Shown: piece by piece, positions 11,201 to 19,354 of the stretch
How positions within the stretch are numbered: position 1 is the first letter of the stretch
Layout of the letters: each line of letters begins with the position of its first letter
NCBI GenBank assembly: GCA_003446015.1
Contig: DMBU01000006.1
Span: 709-64,355 of the forward strand
Direction of reading: 5' to 3'
From: Bacteroidales bacterium
GTDB lineage: Bacteria > Bacteroidota > Bacteroidia > Bacteroidales > UBA12077
DNA: 63,647 nucleotides
Translations under genes and position numbers: made by a program
Notes under the pieces: generated by a model
The model's input: the letters and a program-made list of their open reading frames with translations, nothing else
Database searches by the model: none
What the model was told of the DNA's origin: nothing

Positions 11201-14200
11201 ACAGGTGACTATTAGTTCTAATGTGGTTACAATAAATCCAGGTACCGATTTTGACGGAGAATCAGATTACTATGTTGAAATGACTGCTGGGGTATTTACC
11301 GATGCTTCGTCAAATACAAATGATTTTGATGGAATTGCCGGATCAACAGCATGGAACTTTACAACTGAAGATATTACATCTCCAACAGTTACAGTTTCAA
11401 CCAGCGAAGTAAGTCCATCAAATAGTACTTCATTTGAGGTTACTATTGAATATAATGAGGTAATGTCTGGATTTGTTATTGGAGATATATCTGTTACAAA
11501 TGGCAATGCTTCTAATTTAAATACTTCTGATAATATGACTTTTACAGCTGACATTAGTCCAGTTTCAGAAGGTAATGTTTATGTTATTGTTCCTGCAGGC
11601 GTTGCAACCGATGCTTCTGGTAATTCAAATGGGATATCAAATGAAATAACTGTTGAATATGATTCCACATCTCCAACTGTAGTAATTTCTTCTCTTGAAT
11701 CGGGTATAATAGCTTCAGATTTTGATGTTACCATAACATTTAATGAAGAGATTACTGATTTAATTTTGGGCAATATTACCGTTGGAAACGGAACTGCAAG
11801 CAATCTGATAAATCAGGTTTCGGGAACTGAATGGTATGTTACCATTACTCCAACTACTGATGGAACAGTAACAGTTGAAGTATTAAATGATGTTGTTACT
11901 GATATTGCCGGAAATGGGAATATCACTTCTAATCAGTTCAGTATTGGATATGATGGATCAGGCCCAGTAATTTCAAACTTAGATCCAACAAACGGAGAAA
12001 CAAGTGTTGAAGTTAATAGTAACTTGCAAATTACTTTTGACGAACCAGTTGATTTGAATATCGGAAATATTGAAATCTATTATCAAAGTAATGATGCATT
12101 AGTAGAGTCTATCAGTGTTGCTTCCGCTACAGGCGATGGAACTAATATGATTACAATTAATCCATCAGATTTTAATGGTGAAACAACATATTACGTGTTA
12201 ATAGATGCTGAAGCATTTATGGATGGTTTAGGAAATGGTTTTGCAGGTATTAGTTCAACAAGCGATTGGGTATTTACAACCGAAGATGTTACAGCTCCAA
12301 CTGTCGATGCTCTTTCTCCTGATGAAGTTTCAAATGTACTGGTAAATGCTAATCTTGAAATTACATTTAGTGAGAATGTTACCAAAAATATTGGGCTTAT
12401 AACCATTATGAACGACGATACGGGAGAAGAACATGAATCAATTGATGTTGCGGGCGGACAGGTATCTGTTTCTGGAAATATTGCTACGATTGATCCATCA
12501 AATACTTTTGTGGGTGAAACAAATTATTACGTTTTAGTAGGTGAAAGTACATTCCAGGACTTATCTGGTAATAATTTTGCAGGAATCAGTTCGACAACAG
12601 ACTGGACATTCTATACCGAAGATATTGAACCTCCTGTAATAAGTACTGTATCACCTTCTGATAATGCATTAAATGTTCCAATTTCAACAAATCTAATCAT
12701 TACTTTCAGTGAAAATATAGTTGAAGGTTCAGGAAATATTGTTATTATGAACGAAGCTGGTCCTGCAGTTCACGAAACCATTCCAATTGGAGCAGGAAAT
12801 GCTACCATATCAGGAAATGAGCTGACTATAAATCCTACAACTGATTTTGATGGTTTAAGTAATTATTATGTGCTTATTGACGCAACAGCAGTTGATGATG
12901 CATTTGGAAATAGCTTTACCGGGATTACAGATCCTGCAGACTGGAACTTCACAACTGTTGATGCTTCAGCACCAGCTGTTAGTGGATTTACTCCAGGTGA
13001 TAATGAAACTGGTGTTACAAGTAATCCAAATTTGATGATTACATTCAATGAGGATGTAAACGCGATTTCAAGTAAGTTTATTACAATCATGAATTCTACA
13101 ACCGGATTAACTCATGAAACTATAGACGCAGGTTCAGCTAGTGTTGATGTTACGGCTAATATGGTAACTGTAGATCCTTCAATTAATTTTGATGATCTAT
13201 CAAATTACTATGTGCTAATTGAATATGGTGCATTCCAGGATATTGATGCAAATAGTTATCCCGGTATTGCAGATGCTGTAAGCTGGAATTTCACAACGGG
13301 TGATAATACTGCTCCGGTTGTTTCAGGTCTTACTCCTGCTGATGATGACATAGATGTTGCATTAACTCAAAATCTGATTATTGAATTTAGTGAAAATATA
13401 ACTGCAAACTCAGGTAATATTACAATTGTTAATTCAACTACATCTGCAACAATTGAAACAATTGATGTTACCAGTGGACAGGTTGTTATTTCTACAAATA
13501 CGGTTACAATTAACCCTGCTATTGATTTTACAGGAAATACTAATTACCATGTTTTAATCGATAATGATGCCTTCCTTGATGCTGCAGGTAATGCTTATAC
13601 TGGTATCTCAGAAGCAACAGCATGGAATTACACAACTATTGATCAGGGAGATATAACTGATCCGACAATTGTTTCAGTATCTCCAACCGATGGTTCCACC
13701 GGGGTTTTGATTACAGCAAATCTTCAACTAACATTTAGCGAAATTGTTGTAGCAAACACAGGATCGATTATAATAACGCAGGGAACAACAGTTCATGAAA
13801 GTATAGATGTAACTTCAGGTCAGGTTTCTTTTGCTTCAAATGTGGTAACAATTAACCCGGCAATTAATTTTAATAGCGAAACGGATTACAATGTATTAAT
13901 TGATAATGACGCATTCCGCGATCTTGCAGGGAATCCATTTGCCGGAATTTCTACTGCTACTGACTGGAATTTCACAACCGTTCTTGTAACAGATGCTATA
14001 GCACCGACAATTGTTTCTGTATCTCCAATGGATGACGCTACAGAAGTAGTTGTTAATTCAAATCTACAAATATCATTTAGTGAAAATGTAGTTGCAAATA
14101 CCGGATTAATAACAATTATGAAAGGTACAACCACTCAGGAAAGCATTGATGTTTTGTCGACTAAAGTTACTATTGTTGCTGATTTAGCGACAATAAATCC

Positions 14201-14888
14201 TGAATTTGATTTTGATGGAGAAACCAATTATTATGTAGTAATCGATAATAGTGCATTCCATGATGAATCAGGTAATGCTTTTACCGGAATTTCTGATCAA
14301 ACAGTTTGGAACTTTACAACTGAAGATGTCACTCAACCAACTGTTGCAATTACATCAACAGCATCGGGTACAGTGAATGGAAGTTTCGATGTTACAATTA
14401 CATTCAGTGAGGTAGTTACAGGATTTACAGAAGGAGATGTTACTTTAGTAAATGGCTCAATATCTGAATTCACCGAAACAACTACCGGACAGGTTTGGAC
14501 TCTTACCATTGAGCCAGTTGCTGATGGAGATGTTACAGTGGATATTAATGCCGGAGTTGCACAGGATGCTGCCGGAAATAATAATATTGCAGCCACACAG
14601 TTCAGTATAGTTTATGATTCAGGGGTTGGTTTCGAAGATATGTTACCATTTGAAATTTCAATTTACTCAAATGCAAATAAAGTAATCGTTGATTTTATCA
14701 ATGAAGGTAACTATCAGTTTAATGAAGGTTCAATTGAAGTCTACAATTTGTTAGGTCAGAAAATTGTAGAAAAAACAATCAATGATTTTAAAAGATTTGA
14801 AACCGAAGTCGAACATGTAACACAAATATATGTTGTTAAGGTAATTATTGATAGAACTGAATACACAAAGAGACTTTATATTGAATAA
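8241..14888 (+). CDS. Giant Ig-repeat adhesin with T9SS sorting domain
   Basis: The 2215-residue protein begins with a signal peptide that ends near SAFAQTG after a slightly long N-terminal region. About 280 residues of a beta-rich module follow. Then come 17 tandem Ig-like modules of about 100 residues in two types. Type A (modules 1-4, 8, 9 and 17) has VTFNEAVTGFASGDI and ends in DAAGNGN-like, calcium-loop-like text. Type B (5-7 and 10-16) has the SbsA-like pattern LEITFSENV with WNFTTEDVT linkers. The final ~80 residues, with IEVYNLLGQKIVEK and TKRLYIE, match a type A T9SS C-terminal sorting domain. I infer export through the T9SS and attachment to the outer membrane, acting as an adhesin or scaffold. 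It follows the two fibre genes closely and is ended by a strong terminator, so it is probably the last gene of that operon. Confidence 0.85.
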   Translation: MILQADFIRSGKSKQIIFMICIAFLVSSAFAQTGVVNNGAKMIINTGAVLKITGTGADYTNTTAGGKDGRIDLDGKIEIEGDWINNAVTGKVMINFNTIGEVLFNGSSQQNILGSTAITFENLTIDNSSGLSLTNDITVRKISTLTNGNVLLNNNHYTVGTTGSLNGTFGTTRMFVVNGTGTLKKAVGGTGAFTFPIGEINGTIEYCPVDFNLIAHSGLTNAFLSAQVVNSKHVNNTSPSEFLSRYWTLTKSGTFNVTNSSLVFHYQDADVTGTEADIFAAQYNGVTRNVYSKVTAGSNIFTINGLTNYADFTGVDGTAPTTVLSTTESDPTNANPIPFKVNFSETVTGFVVGDIEVTNGTAGNFVSTGNPEFTFDITPAGQGEITVNVAGGAAQDAAGNNNIASTQYSIVYDSTNPTISITSSEPDPTNTAVDFKVTFNEAVTGFASGDITIGNGSITSFVEQTTGLVWDVTVTPTTDGLVTADIGSAIANDAAGNGNDAASQYSISFDDNAPTVVISSSESILTNANPIPITITFNEVVTGFALTDILSNGTVGTLINTTPGLVWTAELTPSGNGEVTVDINAGIAQDAATNGNTAATQFSIDYDGTSPAVSITSSEVSPTNTSPFEITITFNEVVNDFVVGDIAVGNGSAGNLQTVTANKIWTADITPSADGLVTVNISADVATDDAGNGNSAATTYSITFDGTNPFVSGFNPSDDETSVSITSNLEITFNEAVNALSGNITLIETGVGTVEIFDVTTDITGDGTPTISINPASDLSSATAYHVQIDATAFDDDAGNSYAGIADQTTWNFTSSDVNNPYIIAKSPSDNAVDVSLATDLEITFSEDVKANSGYIRLYNSSDVQIKAFDVTSEISILNDVISIDLSSVTLIGETAYYILIDNNAIQDLTSNPFAGISSKLTWNFTTEDVTGPAISVLSPLDGAGNVLISSDLTITFNENVAKGTGNIIITNATLASQHESIDVNSGQVTISSNVVTINPGTDFDGESDYYVEMTAGVFTDASSNTNDFDGIAGSTAWNFTTEDITSPTVTVSTSEVSPSNSTSFEVTIEYNEVMSGFVIGDISVTNGNASNLNTSDNMTFTADISPVSEGNVYVIVPAGVATDASGNSNGISNEITVEYDSTSPTVVISSLESGIIASDFDVTITFNEEITDLILGNITVGNGTASNLINQVSGTEWYVTITPTTDGTVTVEVLNDVVTDIAGNGNITSNQFSIGYDGSGPVISNLDPTNGETSVEVNSNLQITFDEPVDLNIGNIEIYYQSNDALVESISVASATGDGTNMITINPSDFNGETTYYVLIDAEAFMDGLGNGFAGISSTSDWVFTTEDVTAPTVDALSPDEVSNVLVNANLEITFSENVTKNIGLITIMNDDTGEEHESIDVAGGQVSVSGNIATIDPSNTFVGETNYYVLVGESTFQDLSGNNFAGISSTTDWTFYTEDIEPPVISTVSPSDNALNVPISTNLIITFSENIVEGSGNIVIMNEAGPAVHETIPIGAGNATISGNELTINPTTDFDGLSNYYVLIDATAVDDAFGNSFTGITDPADWNFTTVDASAPAVSGFTPGDNETGVTSNPNLMITFNEDVNAISSKFITIMNSTTGLTHETIDAGSASVDVTANMVTVDPSINFDDLSNYYVLIEYGAFQDIDANSYPGIADAVSWNFTTGDNTAPVVSGLTPADDDIDVALTQNLIIEFSENITANSGNITIVNSTTSATIETIDVTSGQVVISTNTVTINPAIDFTGNTNYHVLIDNDAFLDAAGNAYTGISEATAWNYTTIDQGDITDPTIVSVSPTDGSTGVLITANLQLTFSEIVVANTGSIIITQGTTVHESIDVTSGQVSFASNVVTINPAINFNSETDYNVLIDNDAFRDLAGNPFAGISTATDWNFTTVLVTDAIAPTIVSVSPMDDATEVVVNSNLQISFSENVVANTGLITIMKGTTTQESIDVLSTKVTIVADLATINPEFDFDGETNYYVVIDNSAFHDESGNAFTGISDQTVWNFTTEDVTQPTVAITSTASGTVNGSFDVTITFSEVVTGFTEGDVTLVNGSISEFTETTTGQVWTLTIEPVADGDVTVDINAGVAQDAAGNNNIAATQFSIVYDSGVGFEDMLPFEISIYSNANKVIVDFINEGNYQFNEGSIEVYNLLGQKIVEKTINDFKRFETEVEHVTQIYVVKVIIDRTEYTKRLYIE

Positions 14889-14913
14889 TTTGTAAAAAAG
14901 TTTATTTAAAATT

Positions 14914-14958
14914 AAAAGACAAAGTACTATTTTTTAGTATTTTGTCTTTTTGTTTTTT
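14914..14958 (+). terminator. Rho-independent terminator after the adhesin gene
   Basis: A 16-bp stem (AAAAGACAAAGTACTA with TAGTATTTTGTCTTTT, one G-T pair) closes a short T loop and is followed by a run of T. It closes the surface-protein operon before the phosphatase gene. Confidence 0.85.
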
Positions 14959-14994
14959 ATATTTATATTGTTTTTCTATTGAAATTTCGAAATT

Positions 14995-17900
14995 ATGATG
15001 AAAAGGAATTTAGTTCTAGCTCTGCTTTTTGTAATATACTTGCCCATACATGCCCAGATTAACAAAAATGGGATACCGTTAATTAAAAATTATGCTCCAA
15101 ATGATTACAATGCTTCTGAACAAAACTGGGCTATTTGTGAAGATAATAGGGGTGTAGTTTATGTTGGTAATACCGATGGAGTTTTGGAATTTGATGGGAG
15201 TAACTGGAAAAAAATAATTATTTCAAATGGATCAATAGTTAGATCACTTGCTGCTTCCGAGGAGGGGACAGTTTATGTTGGAGGGGTAGAAGAATTTGGT
15301 TATTTAGCACCTGATTTAAATGGGAAGATGTATTATCATACATTAATTGACCAATTAGATTCGATAGACTTTAAGGATGTTTGGAAAATTTATACAATAA
15401 AAGAGAAGGTTTATTTCTGTTGTGCTGATGTAATTTTTATGTTTGAACATAAAAAGCTGAATAAGATATATAGTGTCCCTACTTCTTTTTTAAGCTTCAA
15501 TATAAATAGTAAATTATATTGGGGTAGTTACGATAATGGTCTTTATGAACTTAAAGAAGATACTTTTTTGTTATCAAACGGTGGTGATTTTTATAAAGAA
15601 AAAGATATATTTATTATGTTGCCATGGTCCGAAAATGAGATTATAATTGCGACATGGCAGGGAATATATATTTATAATAAGCTCACAGGATTAACTAAGG
15701 CATTTGAATCTTTAGGGCCTGAATTCAGATTCCTTACAAATATACTTAATGAATCCCAACCATATAATGGCATTAAATTATCAGATGATAAGTATGCAAT
15801 AGCAACGCTTGGAAATGGATGCTTAATATTTAATCAGGAAGGTGAACTTATATTTAAATTAGATAAGGATAATGGATTATACGATATTACCGTGATTAAT
15901 TTATTTGAATCTAAATATGGACAATTATGGTTAGGTTTGAATAAAGGTATATCGTTTGTTGAATTAAATACTCCATTTACCAAATTTGGACAGGAGTATG
16001 GAATTGAAGGAATTATAGTAGATGTCGTAAAATTTAACGAAACTTTATTTGTTGCTACTAATTTGGGTTTGTATTATCAATATTTCAAGGAAAATGGAAT
16101 GCCATATTTTAAAAAGGTAGAAGATATAAATACAATGGTTTGGAAGCTGGTTAAAGTAAAATTAAATGATAATAAAATCCACTTATTAGCTGGTACATCC
16201 CTTAATGTATATGAAATTATTGATACAAAAAATGTAGAAAATCTAAATTTCAATGGCAATTCATGGCAAAATTGTTATTCTCTTTTCCAGTCAAAACTTA
16301 ATAGTAATTTAATTTATGTTGGCTTTAAAGATGGTTTGGGGTCATTTGAGTATAATGGAGGTACATGGAGTGAAGGAAACCACCACAAAGAAATAACAAC
16401 TAGCCAGATAGAGTCAATCGTTCAAGATAATAAAGAAAATTTATGGCTTGGAACGCCTCTAAGTGGAATAATGAAATATAGTTTAAAGGATGGCTCACTT
16501 GTTACATTTGGTTTAGAAGAAGGTTTGCCAAACTTAGATGCTAATAAAGTATATTTTATTGATGATAATATTGTATGTGCTACTAAGAAAGGTGTTTATT
16601 TTTATAATGATAATTCAAATAGATTTGAAAAATATGATGGATTTGGTGAAAAATATTTCTCGTGCAATGATGAAATAAGAAATATACTTTCTGAGAAGGA
16701 AGATGAATATTGGATAACATCCGTTGATCCAATATCCAATTATGAATATTTGGAGAAATTGAAAATTTCTCAAGATAGGATAATATCTATTCAGGATTTA
16801 CCATTTAAAAGATTACTTAAAAATCTTTTTTATAACATTGCATATGTTGAAGATAATAGCGTTTGGATTGCTACTTCTAATGCAATATATAATTATCAGG
16901 AGAATCTACAAGAGGATTTTTCAAAATATTACAACAGTCTTATTCGTAAAGTTAAACTTGGAATTGATTCGGTGGTTTTTTGGGGTACTTTTTACGATGA
17001 CACTACGAATCTGATTGTTAATATAAATCAACCTGAAGAACTTAAAAATACTGTCAAATATAAAAATAATTCATTTAATTTCTTTTATTCAACCCCATTT
17101 GTGCCAACCGACGAAATTAAATATAGCACTAAACTTGAAGGTTTTGATGATAATTGGTCAAACTGGGATGTGAAAACGGAACGAGGGTATACCAACCTGA
17201 ACGAAGGTAATTACACTTTCATGGTAAAAGCCAAGAATATTTATGGTATCGAAAGTGAAATTGTAAGTTATGAATTTACCATAAAACCTCCTTGGTTTAG
17301 AACTATTTTGGCATATTTCGTTTACGTTGTTATAGCAATGTTTGTCATTTACATTATTGTTAAAATTTATACCAGAAGGTTAGAACTGGAGAAAATCAGA
17401 TTAGAGCAAATAGTAAAAGAACGAACAGAGGAAGTTGTTAAACAAAAAGATGAGCTCGAAATACAAAGAGACGAAATTGCAGATAAAAACAGAAGTATAA
17501 CGGATAGTATAGAGTATGCAAAGCGTATTCAAAATGCAGTTTTACCATCAAAAGAATTTGCAGATGAAATACTTCCTGAACATTTTATATTATTCAGACC
17601 ACGCGATATTGTTAGTGGCGACTTTTACTGGATGACAAAAAAAGGTAATAATATAGTTATTATTGCGGCAGATTGTACAGGACACGGAGTGCCTGGGGCA
17701 TTTATGAGCATGTTAGGTGTTTCGTTCTTAAATGAGATTGTTAACCGACATCAGGTAACTTCCGCTGATGTAATATTAAATAGCTTACGAACGGATATCA
17801 AAAAAACAATGGGTCAGAAAGGTAAAGAAGGAGAGGCCAAAGATGGAATGGATATCGCATTGTGTATCATTGATCAGGAAGAAATGAAAATGCAATATGC

Positions 17901-18246
17901 AGGTGCTTACAATCCTCTTTATTTATTCCGTAACAATGAATTAATCGAGTATAAGGCCGATAGAATGCCAATTGGTATCTATGTAAAAGAAAAGGAATCA
18001 TTCACTAATAATATCATAGATCTACAAAAAGGCGATGTTTTTTATATTGCTTCAGACGGATATCAGGATCAGTTTGGTGGTGAAGATGGTCAAAAGTTTA
18101 AAACTAAAAACTACAAAGAGTTACTTCTCGAAATACATCAAAAACCAATGGCTGAACAGCGCGAAATTTTAAACAAAAGAATTGATGAATGGAGAGGAAG
18201 ATGGGAACAGGTCGACGATATTATTATTCTGGGTATAAGAATTTAA
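14995..18246 (+). CDS. Periplasmic propeller receptor with SpoIIE/PP2C phosphatase output
   Basis: The 1083-residue product has a signal peptide ending near PIHAQ. Residues to about 690 are propeller-type repeats with hybrid-sensor motifs such as GVVYVGNTDGVLEFDG and ENLWLGTPLSGIMKY. A Y_Y_Y domain follows, with YSTKLEGFDDNWSNW and LNEGNYTFMVKAKNIYG. One membrane helix (LAYFVYVVIAMFVIYIIV), a coiled coil and a C-terminal SpoIIE-type PP2C phosphatase complete it. Metal-binding acidic residues are visible in VSGDFYW, AADCTGHG, ASDGYQDQFGG and the final VDDIIILG. Known relatives dephosphorylate Ser or Thr on partner-switch proteins. A possible target type, SiaC-like proteins, is encoded at 42.2-43.1 kb, but that link is inference. 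The signal sensed is unknown. The gene stands alone between two terminators. Confidence 0.88.
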   Translation: MMKRNLVLALLFVIYLPIHAQINKNGIPLIKNYAPNDYNASEQNWAICEDNRGVVYVGNTDGVLEFDGSNWKKIIISNGSIVRSLAASEEGTVYVGGVEEFGYLAPDLNGKMYYHTLIDQLDSIDFKDVWKIYTIKEKVYFCCADVIFMFEHKKLNKIYSVPTSFLSFNINSKLYWGSYDNGLYELKEDTFLLSNGGDFYKEKDIFIMLPWSENEIIIATWQGIYIYNKLTGLTKAFESLGPEFRFLTNILNESQPYNGIKLSDDKYAIATLGNGCLIFNQEGELIFKLDKDNGLYDITVINLFESKYGQLWLGLNKGISFVELNTPFTKFGQEYGIEGIIVDVVKFNETLFVATNLGLYYQYFKENGMPYFKKVEDINTMVWKLVKVKLNDNKIHLLAGTSLNVYEIIDTKNVENLNFNGNSWQNCYSLFQSKLNSNLIYVGFKDGLGSFEYNGGTWSEGNHHKEITTSQIESIVQDNKENLWLGTPLSGIMKYSLKDGSLVTFGLEEGLPNLDANKVYFIDDNIVCATKKGVYFYNDNSNRFEKYDGFGEKYFSCNDEIRNILSEKEDEYWITSVDPISNYEYLEKLKISQDRIISIQDLPFKRLLKNLFYNIAYVEDNSVWIATSNAIYNYQENLQEDFSKYYNSLIRKVKLGIDSVVFWGTFYDDTTNLIVNINQPEELKNTVKYKNNSFNFFYSTPFVPTDEIKYSTKLEGFDDNWSNWDVKTERGYTNLNEGNYTFMVKAKNIYGIESEIVSYEFTIKPPWFRTILAYFVYVVIAMFVIYIIVKIYTRRLELEKIRLEQIVKERTEEVVKQKDELEIQRDEIADKNRSITDSIEYAKRIQNAVLPSKEFADEILPEHFILFRPRDIVSGDFYWMTKKGNNIVIIAADCTGHGVPGAFMSMLGVSFLNEIVNRHQVTSADVILNSLRTDIKKTMGQKGKEGEAKDGMDIALCIIDQEEMKMQYAGAYNPLYLFRNNELIEYKADRMPIGIYVKEKESFTNNIIDLQKGDVFYIASDGYQDQFGGEDGQKFKTKNYKELLLEIHQKPMAEQREILNKRIDEWRGRWEQVDDIIILGIRI

Positions 18247-18267
18247 AAAACTATTGAAATAGAATTG

Positions 18268-18300
18268 AAAAGCCAGGTTATATTATAAATCCTGGCTTTT
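18268..18300. terminator. Bidirectional terminator between convergent genes
   Basis: AAAAGCCAGG and CCTGGCTTTT form a 10-bp stem with a 13-base AT loop. A-rich and T-rich flanks allow it to serve both directions. Its right arm touches the stop codon of the minus-strand gene ending at 18300. Confidence 0.75.
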
Positions 18301-18941
18301 TAAATTTTCCTATACCTGATCGCTTCTTTTTCCTTAATTAATATTTTGATCTGGAGATTGTATATATATCTGGAAATTATCATTGAAAAAACAAGGATTG
18401 TGGACAGGAGCATTATATTATTTATAATCTCATGAAACGTAATATTGTATAGCAAAGAAATAATAACGGCAAACACAAAAGTAAATAGCAATTGACTTAA
18501 ATAAACATACAAAGGGAAAATATATAATATACAACTTGCCAGAATGCAAGTGATAGCAATGCTGTAATCTCCATCTTCAAACTTGATTAAAATAACTGAT
18601 TTAAATACCGACCACGAAAGCATAAATAAAGAAATAATACCATGAATGTATTTGTGATGGTTTTTTATTTTATGATGATTGCTTACCTGGTTGTAAAAGA
18701 TGTATAAAGCAAAAATAAAAGAGAAAACTAAGAATATAATATCTGCTTTTATATGAAGTAAAAATATGTGAGAATCACTTACTTTCTGTAATATAAAAAT
18801 ATCATAAAAAGTGAAAACAGAAGCCAATAAAATTAAAAATATGGTTAAATACTTTGATCTTACATTGTTAAGAAAACATAAACGTTTAGAAAAATCTTCG
18901 CTTACATGAGGTGAATGTAGTAATCTATAAAAATTCGTCAT
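18300..18941 (-). CDS. Orphan integral membrane protein, sensor-domain-like
   Basis: I do not recognise a family. The 213 residues contain about six hydrophobic segments. The protein ends with YNLQIKILIKEKEAIRYRKI, a basic amphipathic helix of the sort that usually links a membrane sensor to a histidine kinase, GGDEF or cyclase output. No output domain follows: the stop codon lies at the edge of a terminator hairpin. It could be a free-standing membrane protein or the remaining input half of a larger sensor. The stretch between the second and third helices is His/Lys-rich (NHHKIKNHHKYIH). It is monocistronic and convergent with the phosphatase gene. Confidence 0.6.
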   Translation of the reverse strand: MTNFYRLLHSPHVSEDFSKRLCFLNNVRSKYLTIFLILLASVFTFYDIFILQKVSDSHIFLLHIKADIIFLVFSFIFALYIFYNQVSNHHKIKNHHKYIHGIISLFMLSWSVFKSVILIKFEDGDYSIAITCILASCILYIFPLYVYLSQLLFTFVFAVIISLLYNITFHEIINNIMLLSTILVFSMIISRYIYNLQIKILIKEKEAIRYRKI

Positions 18942-18991
18942 TTATAAAGATTTGATATACCATATCAAATTTACAAAAAATATAAATCCGA

Positions 18992-19021
18992 TAATAAAAA
19001 AAACCGCTCAAAGAGCGGTTT
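18992..19021 (-). terminator. Terminator of tRNA-Arg
   Basis: On the minus strand AACCGCTC, TTT and GAGCGGTT form an 8-9 bp hairpin followed by a T run. It starts at the CCA end of the tRNA. Confidence 0.85.
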
Positions 19022-19096
19022 GGTGAACTTGGAGGGACTCGAACCCCCAACCTTCTGGTCCGTAGCCAGATGCACTATCCATTATGCTACAAGTCC
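19021..19096 (-). tRNA. tRNA-Arg (anticodon ACG)
   Basis: Read on the minus strand, the 76-base gene has a 7-bp acceptor stem GGACTTG/CAAGTTC with one G-T pair. The anticodon arm is TCTGG-CTACGGA-CCAGA, giving anticodon ACG at positions 34-36, and the T loop contains GGTTCGAGTCC. The CCA end is encoded. A34 would need editing to inosine to read CGN codons, as is usual for this tRNA. Confidence 0.96.
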
Positions 19097-19106
19097 ATTT
19101 GAGGTG

Positions 19107-19114
19107 CAAATATA
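19107..19114 (-). promoter_or_regulatory. -7 box of the tRNA-Arg promoter
   Basis: TATATTTG on the minus strand matches the Bacteroidota consensus TAnnTTTG and ends 10 bases before the tRNA 5' end. I see no clear -33 TTG. Confidence 0.6.
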
Positions 19115-19316
19115 TAAAAAAATCTCATATCACATATTTTAAAAGCTGCCTTTAACAAAAAAAGTAGTGATTTAATTTATCAAAGAATCATATTCTAAAC
19201 AAATAGACTTAAATCTAATTATTCAAAACACTATCAATTATATTATTATAACAGACTTTAATTTAAAATAGAATATTTTATTAGGTAAATCTAATTTATA
19301 TCTATCTAATATTTAG

Positions 19317-19324
19317 TAAATTTG
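19317..19324 (+). promoter_or_regulatory. Candidate -7 box for the AsmA-like gene
   Basis: TAAATTTG matches TAnnTTTG and lies 30 bases before the ATG. The -33 region is not clear. Confidence 0.4.
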
Positions 19325-19354
19325 AATATCAATTACTCATAAAATCCCAATGTT

